Shown one piece after another: positions 1 to 8,800 of a DNA stretch of 33,942 bases. Position 1 is the stretch's first letter. Each line of letters opens with the position of its first letter. The translations under genes were made by a program, and so were the position numbers. The notes beneath the pieces are model-generated. The model worked only from the letters and a program-made list of their open reading frames with translations, had not been told where the DNA came from and searched no databases. Origin of the DNA: Chara braunii (Eukaryota > Streptophyta > Charophyceae > Charales > Characeae); NCBI GenBank assembly GCA_003427395.1, contig BFEA01000390.1, positions 1,039,418 through 1,073,359 of the forward strand. The letters are read 5' to 3'.

Positions 1-153
1 CAGGCTGGGGCCTGTAGGCCCTGTCAGAAGGAAGCTTCCAGGCAAGAGCCTGGAAATTTCCCTGTAGGGAAACAGGCTGGGGCCTGTAGGCCCTGCCAGA
101 AGGAAGCTTCCAGGCAAGAGCCTGGAAGTTTCCCTGTAGGGAAACAGGCTGGA
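1..153. repeat. 72-bp tandem repeat, about 2.1 copies, made of hairpins
   Basis: Copies start at 1, 73 and 145 (partial) and differ at only a couple of bases. Each unit holds four adjacent inverted repeats. GGCC-TGTA-GGCC lies at 9-20. GGAAGCTTCC lies at 30-39. TTCCAGGC-AAGA-GCCTGGAA lies at 36-55. TTTCCCT-GT-AGGGAAA lies at 57-72. Almost the whole unit can pair with itself. It lies inside the LTR terminus at 1-202. Confidence 0.85.
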
Positions 154-202
154 GGTCCGGGACGGGCCCTGCAAGGCCCGTGTGGCTGCACAGTATGCCA
201 CA
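1..202 (-). mobile_element. LTR 5' terminus (minus strand), cut by the window edge
   Basis: Read on the minus strand from 202, the sequence opens with TGTGGCATACTGTGCAG and continues CCACACGGGCC. The LTR of element 1 opens at 2829 with TGTGGCATATTGAGCA and then CCACACGG, matching at about 22 of 25 positions. Such a match at a TG terminus is unlikely by chance. No polypurine tract precedes 202, so this is better read as the start of a 5' LTR inserted into older DNA than as a 3' LTR. The rest of the element would lie left of the window. The alternative is a truncated solo LTR. Confidence 0.5.
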
Positions 203-1443
203 GTATCGTGTTGATGGCCAGTCCACTGACAGCACATTGTGCTTGCCCTCAGCACTGGCATGGTGCATCATGTATCTCAGTAACCAGTCCTGCTGCTCCT
301 GGACAGAGGAGGAGAGGGCTTGAGAGGGCAGCAAGAGAGGAGGTACAAGGCCACCACCATAGGCAAATAAGCTAGAAGGCAGAGGACAGGGAGCACTAGA
401 AGACATACCTGTGAGGGAGACAAGCGGCCTGAGAAAGGAAGAAGCTTATTTGGTGGCCTGTGGCCATAGCACCAGTGAAGAAAAAGGATCCATGACTAGA
501 ACGAATCAAAGACTGGCATCCGTTGGAGAGGCTAGAAAGAAGATTCATAGTTGCAAAAAAAAATAGAGTCAGCCATGATTGGTCACATGTCATCTCCCTT
601 CATGTTGGGGATCTTTGGCCTTAAGTAGTGGAGCGAAGACTGAATGACATAGAAACTCTTAATATTCTTCAGTTTGAAGAGTTATGCCTTGTGTTCCAAC
701 TTCCAAGTCATTCTCTTTGCTCCAATGTGTGTTGCCATTTTTGCTGTATAGAGTTGCTTTAGATGTGACTAATCTTCTGTACAACAAACTCATAGCAACT
801 TCAAGCAAGTAAAAAAAAAAAAAAAAAAAGAAAACAGAAAGAGAACACCACTGTGGACTGACAAACAGACCCTTACATATGTTTTTCAAGCTGCACTTAC
901 CCAAAGCATTATTCCTTCGATGTAGCAAGTTAATTGCTAGAACAAAAGGTCGTGCTTCCAGCATTGGTTGTGTCCGGTAGAGCAGCACTTTTCCATATCT
1001 AAATGCCATGAGCACAAAAGAAATTCAAACGAGGACAATGAAAACCATCATTGAGTGCATATTTGAGCACTCGTTAGAGTTGCACACTGTACAACTTTCA
1101 AGTATCCTTTCTACCAAACAACCACACAGTCCACATCATACCAACCATTCGCACAACAGCTGAAAAAGGTTATAACTGAGTTAGTCCTTCAGTAAGACAT
1201 GGCATGAATTGCACAGAACTTGATGCATGCCCGGCGCCGATCTGAGGCAATGCAAAGTGCAAAGATCACCAACATGAAGAGGAGATTGAATGCCACCCAG
1301 AGGAAGACTCGCACCATGTAGACTGACCTGCCGATGCAGCAATAAGACAATGTGATCTCCCCTCTGAAATCATACACGGCCGAAGTGCAGGATGGAAGAT
1401 GGCAGAAAGGAGGATATGGAAGAAGAAGACGAAGAAACGACAT
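203..1443 (-). pseudogene. Possible host-gene exon fragments, unidentified, interrupted at 202
   Basis: The minus strand shows exon-like blocks with good splice signals. Block 998-901 follows an AG at 1000-999 and ends at a GTAAGT donor (900-895); it encodes YGKVLLYRTQPMLEARP and about 16 more residues. Block 531-409 follows a pyrimidine-rich acceptor ending TTTCTAG and ends at a GTATGT donor. Block 298-203 follows a long pyrimidine tract ending GTCCAG and reads QQDWLLRYMMHHASAEGKHN onward, until LTR-like sequence begins at 202. A further block at 1443-1189 encodes a hydrophobic segment (VFLWVAFNLLFMLVIFALC). The reading phases of the blocks do not all agree, so exons are missing or the model is wrong. 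I recognise no family. A run of 19 A lies at 811-829 on the plus strand. Confidence 0.25.
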
Positions 1444-1492
1444 GGAGTGGTGTCAAAATAATAGTCAGGTCTAAACAATGAACCTCACCTCC

Positions 1493-1517
1493 GGAAGCCT
1501 GGCTCCTGACGCACCAA
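1493..1517 (-). promoter_or_regulatory. Primer-binding-site-like sequence next to an LTR
   Basis: Minus strand 1517-1493 reads TTGGTGCGTCAGGAGCCAGG then CTTCC. The plant initiator-Met tRNA primer site is TGGTATCAGAGCCAGG; the block GAGCCAGG is shared exactly, together with TGGT and TCAG. It sits directly after a CA dinucleotide (1519-1518) that could end the LTR starting at 2829. This is inferred from the motif and its position; no partner element to its left is proven. Confidence 0.35.
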
Positions 1518-1524
1518 TGTCAGG

Positions 1525-1526
<2 letters not shown>

Positions 1527-1606
<80 letters not shown>

Positions 1607-1608
1607 CT
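1527..1608. repeat. (CT)n microsatellite
   Basis: About 80 bp of almost pure CT dinucleotides, interrupted once by CG and ending in CTAT-type variants. It gives artefactual Leu/Ser or Arg/Glu open frames on the two strands. Confidence 0.97.
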
Positions 1609-2039
1609 GAGATACAGACAGTGTACGTTTCTGTGCTGTCAGAGTAGTGCCCACAACTTTGAGAAATTGGCTGCAATAGTGAGCATGGCTGTCGCATACC
1701 GCAATGGTGCGCAGACCAGAACAAGAACCGACCTCTCTCTCATAGTACAGGATAGCACAGCGGAAGACTAAATACCAATGATCAGACCAATCAATGTAGC
1801 AATGCAGACCAAACACACATCATCATCATCGCAAGGTGTGAAGGGGTCTTGCGCTACACACAGGAAGAATGCTCCAGGCTCAGATCATACACGAATGAGG
1901 AGGAGGGGGATCAGACGAAGAGGAAGGAAGGATGAAGATGTCGTCAACACCAAGTCTTCAATATAGATCCCAAATAATCCCCCATCCAATGTCTCTGTCC
2001 CAATGTCGAGTCTGAATCAAAAGTCATCAAATCCCAAAG

Positions 2040-2046
<7 letters not shown>

Positions 2047-2124
<78 letters not shown>
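2047..2124. repeat. (CT)n microsatellite
   Basis: An uninterrupted run of 39 CT dinucleotides inside the minus-strand LTR. A shorter CT-rich stretch follows at about 2205-2228. Confidence 0.98.
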
Positions 2125-2126
<2 letters not shown>

Positions 2127-2297
2127 GGTCTGTCGATACTGCGAAGTCAGGTAGCTAGAGGGTGAGGGAGAGATGGTGGACAGGAGGAAGAAGAAGAAGA
2201 GGAGATCTCTCTCTCTCTCCCTTTCTCTCGGTGCCATGTACTAACCTGTGAAAGGTGGCAACTTGCTGCAAGTACATCGAAGACGAAGCTGGAGCGA

Positions 2298-2305
2298 TGA
2301 CGTCA
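2298..2305. promoter_or_regulatory. TGACGTCA (CRE/bZIP-type) site in LTR
   Basis: A perfect 8-bp palindrome of the kind bound by bZIP (CREB/TGA) factors. The same octamer recurs in the other LTRs (9469, 17006, 20730) about 200-350 bp downstream of their TATA-like boxes. Binding is inference. Confidence 0.45.
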
Positions 2306-2484
2306 TAGGTAAGCTCCCATTTTAGTCTCCCTGGCCTCCGCCACTCTCCTCCCTCTCAGCGCTACCCTAAGGTCCTAGCAGCACCCAGCCCTGGAAGACT
2401 ACTCCTATCGTCACCTACTACTGCTGCAGCGTTTCCGAAGAGTGCCGCTGCTGAATGCCTGAAGACTAAATGCCGCCTCCTAGG

Positions 2485-2512
2485 CGGACCAACTATATAT
2501 ATAGTTGGTCCG
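2485..2512. promoter_or_regulatory. 28-bp perfect palindrome containing the LTR TATA box
   Basis: Positions 2485-2498 (CGGACCAACTATAT) are the exact reverse complement of 2499-2512. The centre is TATATATA, so a TATA box is readable on both strands. A second hairpin, CCGCCT-CCT-AGGCGG (2473-2487), abuts it. On the minus strand it lies about 330 bp inside the LTR, where a U3/R promoter is expected. Confidence 0.7.
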
Positions 2513-2829
2513 GCTGGGAGTCTGCTCTTGCCAATGCCGAACGGTGCCAGTCCCTGACGCCTAAGTTGGTGCCCAAATTCAAATCGTCGAATTTGAAACA
2601 GGATCTGAAAACGGGTTGGCGCCTACTAGGGCTATACCGGTTCTTATACTGGTTCTGGTGCCAAAATGGGCACCACGGCCTACCGACCTGCGGGGCCTAT
2701 CTAGGCTGAAACAACATAGGCCTAACGGGGCTCTACCTCAACTGAACCGACACAGGGCCTTAAGGGCCCCTACCTAACCCCTGTCGTGCCTGGTCAGGCC
2801 CGCAGCCGTGTGGTGCTCAATATGCCACA

Positions 2830-2846
2830 CCCCCCCCTCCTTAAAG
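2830..2846 (-). promoter_or_regulatory. Polypurine tract of element 1
   Basis: The minus strand reads AAGGAGGGGGGGG immediately before the TGTGG LTR terminus. This is the plus-strand DNA primer site used in LTR-retrotransposon reverse transcription. Confidence 0.75.
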
Positions 2847-2853
2847 GCTGAGC

Positions 2854-3537
2854 CTAATTGCGAGGGCGGAGCTGTCTATCGGAGGGAGGGACCGAAGTCC
2901 GGGTGGGAGGGGCAGGTCGTGAAGCTTCCTTAGCTAGTCTTTGTCGTAGGTAGTGAGCATAGATCAGTGGTGCGGATGCTTGCAAATCTGCTCGTGAGAT
3001 CCATCGAGTGTTGTCACGATCACATGCTTTGAAGGTAACTTTGTACTGTCGAGGCTTGTTGCTGTACTTGCGATCCGTGATGACATGGTTCACTTCCTGA
3101 TGACCATCCATAGACGGAGGGTCTTGCGATCGTCGGCCCGGGCGACGTAAAATAGTGGAAAAAGACCACATGATACGGCGTCTGTTCTGAGCGTGTCGGA
3201 ACCACACGTTCAATCCTCTTAGAATAACATTAATCCTAAAGTTAGTTTCACTTGCTCTTAGCAGGTGTATATGTTGCCAGCTTGGAGGCGTGGAAAACCG
3301 AGTGGACCGGTAGATGCGGCGGAATACCGATCACAAATGAGGGGTCATCGGGCTCATTGCCCACGGCTGATGTTACGGTCCAAGGTCCAAATCACTTGGG
3401 GCGTAGCTTGTGTGAGATGTCTTGTTTGAGCACAAACTTTTCCGCGAAGACCCAAACCAGGTCACTGGCACGGACAGGACATGGAACGCGACGCCGATTG
3501 GCTTGCTGCTACATGCGAACTTGAGCGTTTTGCATGT
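2854..3537 (-). pseudogene. Integrase C-terminal GPY/F domain and chromodomain-like tail (element 1)
   Basis: This is the end of the pol polyprotein. The minus strand at about 3470-3245 encodes a GPY/F-type module: SDLVWVFAEKF, then FGPWTVTSAVGNEPDDPSFV, then VFHASKLATYTP. This SH3-like fold usually follows the integrase core and helps bind DNA. It contains in-frame stops. Further down, 3213-2854 is open and contains QYKVTFKACDRDNTRWISRA followed by DLQASAPLIYAHY. That resembles the C-terminal chromodomain-like segment which in chromoviruses directs insertion to marked chromatin. The aromatic cage cannot be judged reliably. The two parts are in different frames. Confidence 0.6.
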
Positions 3538-4558
3538 TTATGCGGGCTTTAGCCAACAAGTCCCGATACTTCCGAACGGAGGCGGGAGAGCAAGGGCCAT
3601 CAATGTCAACAGTCCGTGGGAGGAGGAGATCAGCAAAGATACGGCCTTTCCGGCTACCGTGGTGCAACTCGAAGGGACGCTGATCGCCGGATGCAACGAA
3701 GTGTTGTAGGCGAACTCGATGTCGAGGAGGCGGTCAACCCAATCCTTCTGGTCCTGACAGGTGAGCATACGAAGCATCATTTCAGTAGTTTGATGTGCCC
3801 GCTCTGTTTGCCCGTCCATTTATGGATGCCGAGCCGAACTCATCCCACATGAAACGAGTGTCGCTGTCGCTAACGATGTCTTCTGGAACGCCGTGGCTGC
3901 AAATCCAGCCGTTGTGCAAGAGGCGCGCAAACTCGACAACCGTGGTGTAGTACTTGCAAGGAAGAAATTGGTCCACGACCGTGAGGATGCCGTCGTGCCT
4001 GAGGCAGTCGCGGGGAAACGGGTCGGTGACGTCCATGGCAATGGAGAGGTCGGATTCCCCCGGGTTGGGCAGCGGGCGCAATTCGTCGGAGTTGTGATTG
4101 CGGGGCTTGCTTTGTCGGCAAACTTCGCAAGAGTCGAAATATCGAGTAACGTCGGTAATGAGGTCGGGCCACCGGAATTGTTGCCGAAGTTGTGCGATCG
4201 TTCGGTTGACTCCAAAGTGTCCGGCGAGTCGCGCGTCGTGGTACTCGCTGAGGAGGCGAGTCCGGAGGGGACGGTCTTGTGGGACGCATAGTAAGTCCTT
4301 TCCTTGCGAGTGGAGAAGCAAGTACCCATCGACGATGCGATAATTGCTGGTCGGCGGGTGATCTGAAGATAGTTGCACATACAGTGTGGCGTAATGCGGA
4401 TCGGACTGGTAGCCCCGAATGAAATGTCGTTGGAGTTCCTCGTTGAATGCGAAGGCATGATGTGTCATGGCACAAAGATCAAGTCTGCGCGAGAGTGCAT
4501 CGACTGTGCGATTGAAGAGGCCGACGACATGTTTCGGTGTGAAGTCAAATTGGTCCAT
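3538..4558 (-). pseudogene. Integrase zinc-binding and catalytic core (element 1)
   Basis: The integrase of element 1 would insert the cDNA copy into host DNA. The first open block (4558-3782) starts with the end of RNase H (FTPKHVVG). It continues with an HHCC zinc-binding domain (HDARLAGHFG, CEVCRQSK) and the first two catalytic acidic residues (AMDVTD and VSDSDTRFMW). The third catalytic residue lies in another frame, in DGQTERAHQT (3819-3538). Between RFMWDEF and the DGQTE block about 30 residues expected from the family are missing, and the frame shifts. The D-D-E triad is therefore split and the enzyme cannot be active. Confidence 0.8.
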
Positions 4559-5259
4559 CGCCCGATAGTGCTACTCACCGTATCTTGAGTCTTGTAGTAG
4601 GTCAACGGGTTGTTATCAGTGACGCATGTGAACCTACGACGCCTAAGGAGGAAGTGTCGCCATCGCTTGAGAGCCATCACGAAGCCGAGATGCATCATCA
4701 AGTTGATGGGAGGCACCTTGTGGCCGAAGTAATCCACAGGCCGCCAGTCGTCGTCGTCGTGTTGTTCCAAGACTGCCCCAATGCCATAGCCCGTGGCGTC
4801 GGTTGTCACTCTCGTTGGCAAGGTGGGGTCGTAGATGCTAAGGACGGGTGCCATGAGCGTGGTCGTCTTGAGTGCTTGGAATGATCGGCGCGCTTCGTTA
4901 TCGAATACGAATGGCACCTTTGAAGATTGTAGTCTCGTCAATGGTGCGGCGATCCTTGAGTACCCGGTGATGAAGCGTTGGTAGTAGCCTGCCAACCCCA
5001 TGAATGAGCGAACGCCCGTGGTGTTGGTGGGTTCGGGCCATACACGGATGGCTTCAATCTTGTCCGTGAGCGGGCGGATGCCTTGCGGCGTCACATAATG
5101 GCCCGAGTATTCAAGGTCTTGCCTCGCGAATTCACATTTTATCACGGTTGGCTTTGTACTTGGCTTGTCGTAGCCGCTCCAAGACGGTTCACAGATTCTC
5201 CACATGGTCGTCCAGACTCCGGTTGTACACCAAGATATTGTCAAGGTAGACGAGTACAA
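4465..5259 (-). pseudogene. RT thumb/connection and RNase H (element 1)
   Basis: This continues pol from the RT in an overlapping frame. It begins near the RT C-terminal side and carries VRSFMGLAGYYQRFITGYS (thumb/connection), then an RNase H domain that would degrade the RNA strand of the hybrid. The first catalytic Asp is visible in TTDATGYGIG and a later one in CVTDNNPLTYY. The middle catalytic Glu, normally in a KKEL-type motif before FVMALKRWRHFLL, is missing because that stretch is replaced by a short non-matching one. The frame is lost after the segment SSTIGRW. Inactive. Confidence 0.8.
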
Positions 5260-5692
5260 ATATGTCCCGCATGTGTCGGAACTCCGTTGTCATAGCTGTT
5301 TGGAACATGGTCGGGGCATTCGTAAGGCCAAAAGCCATAACCAACCATTCGAAATGCCCATATCGCATTTTAAACGCGGTCTTGTAGCGGTCCTCCTGCC
5401 GGATCTCGAGTTGGTGATATCCCGATTTGAGGTCAAGCTTGGAGAAAAATTTAGCACCGCCCAGCCGTTCGAGAAGGTCGTCGATGCACGGAAGAGGGCT
5501 GGTGTTCTCGACTTTTTGTGTGTTGAGCTTGCGAAAATCAATGCACAACCGCAAGTTCTTGTTCTTCTTCCGGGCGAAGAGAACAGGGGGCGAAGAGAAC
5601 AAGAGTGTCGTAGGGCGAAGAGCTAGGGCAAATCCAACCTTTCTCAAGAAGGTCGTCGAGTTGTGCCCGTAGCACACTTGACTCTTCCTCAC
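5189..5692 (-). pseudogene. Reverse transcriptase palm/fingers (element 1), YLDN mutant
   Basis: The RT would copy element RNA into cDNA. Motifs in order are LRLCIDFRKLN (fingers), FFSKLDLKSGYHQLEI (first catalytic Asp), YGHFEWLVMAFGLTNAP, and VLVYLDNILVY (catalytic YxDD box). The second Asp of YxDD is Asn here, which should abolish metal binding and polymerisation. The sequence before PPVLFA is out of frame with the normal WIRPSSSP-type segment. The open block ends at DDHVENL, and the next domain continues in another frame. At the DNA level the change is GACGAT to GACAAT, a CpG transition. Confidence 0.85.
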
Positions 5693-6811
5693 TCATGCGG
5701 TAAATGCAACCCCGCAGAGGTACGGCCCCGGCCTCGAGAATGATCTCGTGGCGGATTGGCCGATCCTGTACGACTCCGTGCGGGGCTTCGAAAACGTCGC
5801 CATAGGCTTCAAGAAGCTTGGTGATGCGTCCGTCGATGCGTCCGTCGATGAGTTCGTCGATACGTCCGTCGATGCGTCCGTCAATGGGTTGTCATGGGGA
5901 GGGAGTGCGTTGAGAAAACACAAGCCCATCTCCTCGACGTCGTCCCGTGTGATGGAAGCTCGAATACTCGCAGCAGACACCACGTGACAGTTGATCGAAG
6001 GGTGAGGTGGAGGCACCGTGCACAGGAGTAGTACCCCGTTCCGATCACGAATGTGAACGGTGCGGAAGTAGAAGTTCACCCGGTGATCCTCGCTTTGCAG
6101 CCATGACATGCCCAAAATCATGTCGAAGTTGTTGTCCAAAATGCTGAAGGACCCGGCCTCGCTCGCTTGAGGGGCGAAGTACACGGGGATGAAATCAATG
6201 CACCGGTCGATTGACTTGTGCGTGTGACCGTCGGCCAATGTGACTTGCGTGGGCTGCGACTTCCTTTGAACGCCTGGCCCAAGGCCAGCGCGTACCATAA
6301 AATCTTGGCTTATATAGCTGCAAGTAGCTCCACAATCGATCGAAGCACTGCAGGTCGCTTCTCCGATCTGAATGCGTATGTACAGCAATGGTGCGTCGTT
6401 GTTGTCGTACCGTTGTGTCTTGAACTCGCGATCGATCTTCGCAAGGTAGCTGCGAAGGTCGACAACCTCTACTCCTGCGTCTATCAACAAAGTTGGTACT
6501 GCAATGTGCAAGTACTCCCGCAATTCTGCCATGAGCGCGTTGCAATGCGGTTTCAACAATCGACCGGTCGGGGGAAGTGGCATCCATTGGAAATCCGCGA
6601 TCGTCAATGGGTCGAGTTCCTGAAGCCTTGACCATGACGTCGAGTCCCCGACGAAAGTTGGCAGCGAAGCTGCTGAATCGGTTGCCGATGGTGATGAAAA
6701 CGTGCATGCGGTGGAGTCTTGCACGTGGAGTGGCTGGTCCAAAGGTGGGACCAAGTGGACAGCGTAAGTGTATCGAGGACTTGCGACATCCGCATTCTCC
6801 CCGGAGGGCAC
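5693..6811 (-). pseudogene. Retropepsin-like protease region of pol (element 1)
   Basis: This is the longest surviving open block of element 1 (372 residues). The protease active site reads SIDCGATCSYIS at about residues 158-169. DCGA in place of D(S/T)GA looks like a family variant rather than decay, as I recall from charophyte elements. A flap-like LADGHTHKS and the conserved hydrophobic ILGMSWL follow. An N-terminal stretch (LRSYLAKIDREF) precedes the protease. The C-terminal linker toward RT contains repeated DAST-type tetrapeptides encoded by a 12-bp minisatellite. A protease of this kind would cut Gag and Pol during particle assembly. The block ends at a stop (5693) before the RT motifs start in another frame. 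Confidence 0.75.
5823..5882 (-). repeat. 12-bp minisatellite in the protease-RT linker
   Basis: Five head-to-tail copies of a GATGCGTCCGTC-type unit (plus strand) encode degenerate DAST/DVST repeats on the minus strand. The length is a multiple of three, so the array keeps the frame. Confidence 0.85.
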
Positions 6812-6906
6812 TAGCTACGCGGACGAATCCGGCGGAGTGAGAGGTGGAGTCGCCTCACCTCCCGCACGGCTCAGTTTCCCGAGCTGGTTCGAGTTCGAAC
6901 ATCCTC

Positions 6907-8480
6907 CTAGCCTTGATCTAGGCATTGGGAGGTCTTGTGCTTGGTGCTGTTGCACCAATAGCAGCAGCCATACCGGCTGCGCCACTTGTATTTGGCCTCG
7001 GTCAAGCTAAACTTGACCCATGGTACTGGCCATCCGTTTCCGGCCGACGATGCTGGTTTCACCTTCTCTTTTCCATGGGATTTGTTGTTGCTTCGCGGCT
7101 GGACGACGACCACCTGATCTCCCTCACATGATGCTGGGTTGGTTGTCGGGTCTTCCACAAGGCTGTCCGGTTGGACTGCGGCGAGCTGCGGACGCGGATC
7201 AAATTTTCCTTTCTCCACATAGGCTGGCTGTGACACGGATTTCTCATGTGCAGCAGCCCAGTTGGTCTTGATGATCTCACGAGCCTTGTCGATGATTTCG
7301 GCGAAGGTTGTGTACTTTTTGCGATCACCGAGAGCGAGGCTCAAGGCGGCACACGACCGGTTGTACAATTCACGACGCAGATGCGAAAATGGCAAGTCAA
7401 GATCGGGTGTTGCCACGATCTTTTGCCATTAAGTGAGCCAATTGCGTGTCGGTGTGTTGCCGTGAGTCATGGCGAAGAGGCGGTTGATGGCGAGCATCGG
7501 GAGGTCGTCAACGACGAACCGCTTCTTCCATGCCTTCATCAGATCTTCCCAAGAGATCTTTTGGTGCAGGTCGGCGACCTGGACGCCGTGGATGGTTGCC
7601 ATGTGGGTGAACCAGATCTGGCATCCACCCTTGGCGTTGAGGAACAGCCGAGATGTACAAGTATTCGGGGACCCGATGAAACCGAATGTCCGTCGGAAAG
7701 TCTTGCCACCAGACGATTGGGTCCTGACGCGTATAGTCATCAAACTTCTCGATCGGGAAAGTCGGCATCTTGTATTGCCGCGGTGCACCGGTGCTGCCAT
7801 CGTTGGTGGGCGGCTGCTCGGTTGTCAAGGTGTCAAGCTACTCGCTGATGGTGGCTGGTGCGGCGAAAGTGTTGATGTCGCCGACCATTGCGAGTACGTG
7901 GTCGAGTCATTGCTCCAACTGGCGGGTTGAGGTTGCATTGCTGGGGTCGCCAGCATCTGGTCTTGGTGCTGCTTGCTCCAAGTCCTGTACAAGGGTATGA
8001 CGTGCCCGTGTGGCATCCTCGTGTAGACCCTTGTGGTTCCGCACTGCCTGTCGGAGATTCTCCAGTTCCTGGTGTTGTTTCTCTAACTCGGACTGCAGTT
8101 GGTTACAAGTGTAAACCAACTGGGTCACGAGTTTGGAGAGAAACTCCTTGTGTTGCTCTTCCGGTGTTGCGTCGTCGTGGCCCTCGGATGGTTCGAAGTG
8201 CCAAAACTTGAGCTGGTCGACGCTGGCGGCTTCATGCCGCTGCAGCAGATCCCGGGCCTGCTTGCGGCGGGCCTGGGCATTTGCATTAGCTGCGTCCTAA
8301 AGCTGCTGCTTTTCGGCAGCTGCCTCTGTTCCAGCATGTAGGGGCAGCCTCGGCTTCCGCCTGGTGCTGTTCCTCGACCTCGATCTGCACGAGCTAATCT
8401 TGGATCCGCTTGCGGAACTCGGCAATGGACTCGCCGACAAGTTGGCCGGGCATGCCCAAAGCTGAAGTCGGCATATTGAC
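6907..8480 (-). pseudogene. Gag polyprotein, frameshifted (element 1)
   Basis: Gag forms the particle that packages element RNA. A plausible start is the ATG near 8480 (MPTSALGMPGQLVGESIAEF), which meets a stop after about 26 codons. A coiled-coil-like stretch follows (8128-7907; LQSELEKQHQELENLRQAV). The capsid-like core comes next in pieces: KMPTFPIEKFDDYTRQDPI (about 7770-7715), ISWEDLMKAWKKRFVVDDLP (about 7560-7500) and DLPFSHLRRELYNRS (about 7398). The last block ends in a complete CCHC zinc knuckle, CYWCNSTKHKTSQC, at about 6920-6960. At least three frameshifts or stops separate the pieces. Confidence 0.75.
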
Positions 8481-8673
8481 GTGGCACTGCTGCCATGGCA
8501 CTGCTGACACGGTACTGTTGGCGTGGCACTGCTGCTTACGTGACACTTACCAAACCGGGAAAGCAGACAAAGAGCTCGGTGCGTTGGAAGCGCAGATAGG
8601 CAAACAAACTGCACTTTCCATTCCCCGTCCTAATCAACAGAAAAAATGAAAAAAATAAGAGAAAGGATTCCTC

Positions 8674-8695
8674 TTTTTTTTTTTTTTTTTTTTTT
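8674..8695. repeat. Poly(T) tract
   Basis: An uninterrupted run of about 22 T in the leader between gag and the primer site of element 1. Confidence 0.95.
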
Positions 8696-8707
8696 GTTGA
8701 AAATCTG

Positions 8708-8722
8708 TCGATCTGATATCAA
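8708..8722 (-). promoter_or_regulatory. Primer-binding site of element 1 (initiator-Met type, degenerate)
   Basis: Minus strand 8722-8708 reads TTGATATCAGATCGA. It resembles the plant initiator-Met primer site TGGTATCAGAGC at about 10 of 12 positions and directly follows a CTCA that could end an LTR (CA at 8724-8723). It marks the 5' end of the element 1 internal region. Confidence 0.55.
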
Positions 8723-8800
8723 TGAGGCATTTTAGAGTGAGTGAGATCTAGGCAAGGCTTTCCCAAAATTTCGAATTTGCAAAAATGCGATTTTGAAAAA
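8723..8800 (-). mobile_element. Probable 5' LTR remnant of element 1, cut by element 2
   Basis: This AT-rich 78-bp stretch lies between the primer site of element 1 and the TG terminus of element 2. On the minus strand it ends CTCA just before the primer site, as an LTR should. I could not match it to the end of the LTR at 1518-2829, nor find its continuation beyond 21003, so the assignment rests on position. Confidence 0.35.

Larger units (their letters stand above)
1518..2829 (-). mobile_element. LTR on the minus strand (3' LTR of element 1); left boundary uncertain
   Basis: The LTR starts at 2829 with TGTGG, directly after the purine run AAGGAGGGGGGGG (2843-2830 on the minus strand), the expected polypurine-tract/LTR junction. 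U3 (2829 to about 2510) is GC-rich with many inverted repeats. The TATATATA core lies in a 28-bp palindrome (2485-2512). Downstream come TGACGTCA (2305-2298) and the (CT)n tract at 2047-2124. A plausible end is the CA at 1519-1518, followed by a primer-site-like sequence, giving about 1.3 kb. The short LTR remnant at 8723-8800 does not obviously match this end, so the pairing is uncertain. Confidence 0.5.
2830..8722 (-). mobile_element. Element 1: decayed Ty3/gypsy retrotransposon internal region
   Basis: Read on the minus strand, the order is primer site (8722), gag (8480-6907), protease (6811-5693), RT (5692-5189), RNase H (5259-4465), integrase (4558-3538) and GPY/F plus chromodomain-like tail (3537-2854). 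RT before integrase is the Ty3/gypsy (Metaviridae) order, and the chromodomain-like tail points to a chromovirus-type clade. Frameshifts, stops and small deletions break every domain. Element 2 lies immediately beyond its 5' side in the opposite orientation. Confidence 0.85.

Noticed and set aside
1478-2237. Ser/Leu-repeat and Arg/Glu-repeat proteins
   Set aside because: They are readings through (CT)n tracts, with no other coding features.
3252-5672. Plus-strand open frames across element 1 (for example 3893-4291, 5204-5626)
   Set aside because: They are antisense shadows of the minus-strand integrase and RT. All recognisable motifs lie on the minus strand.
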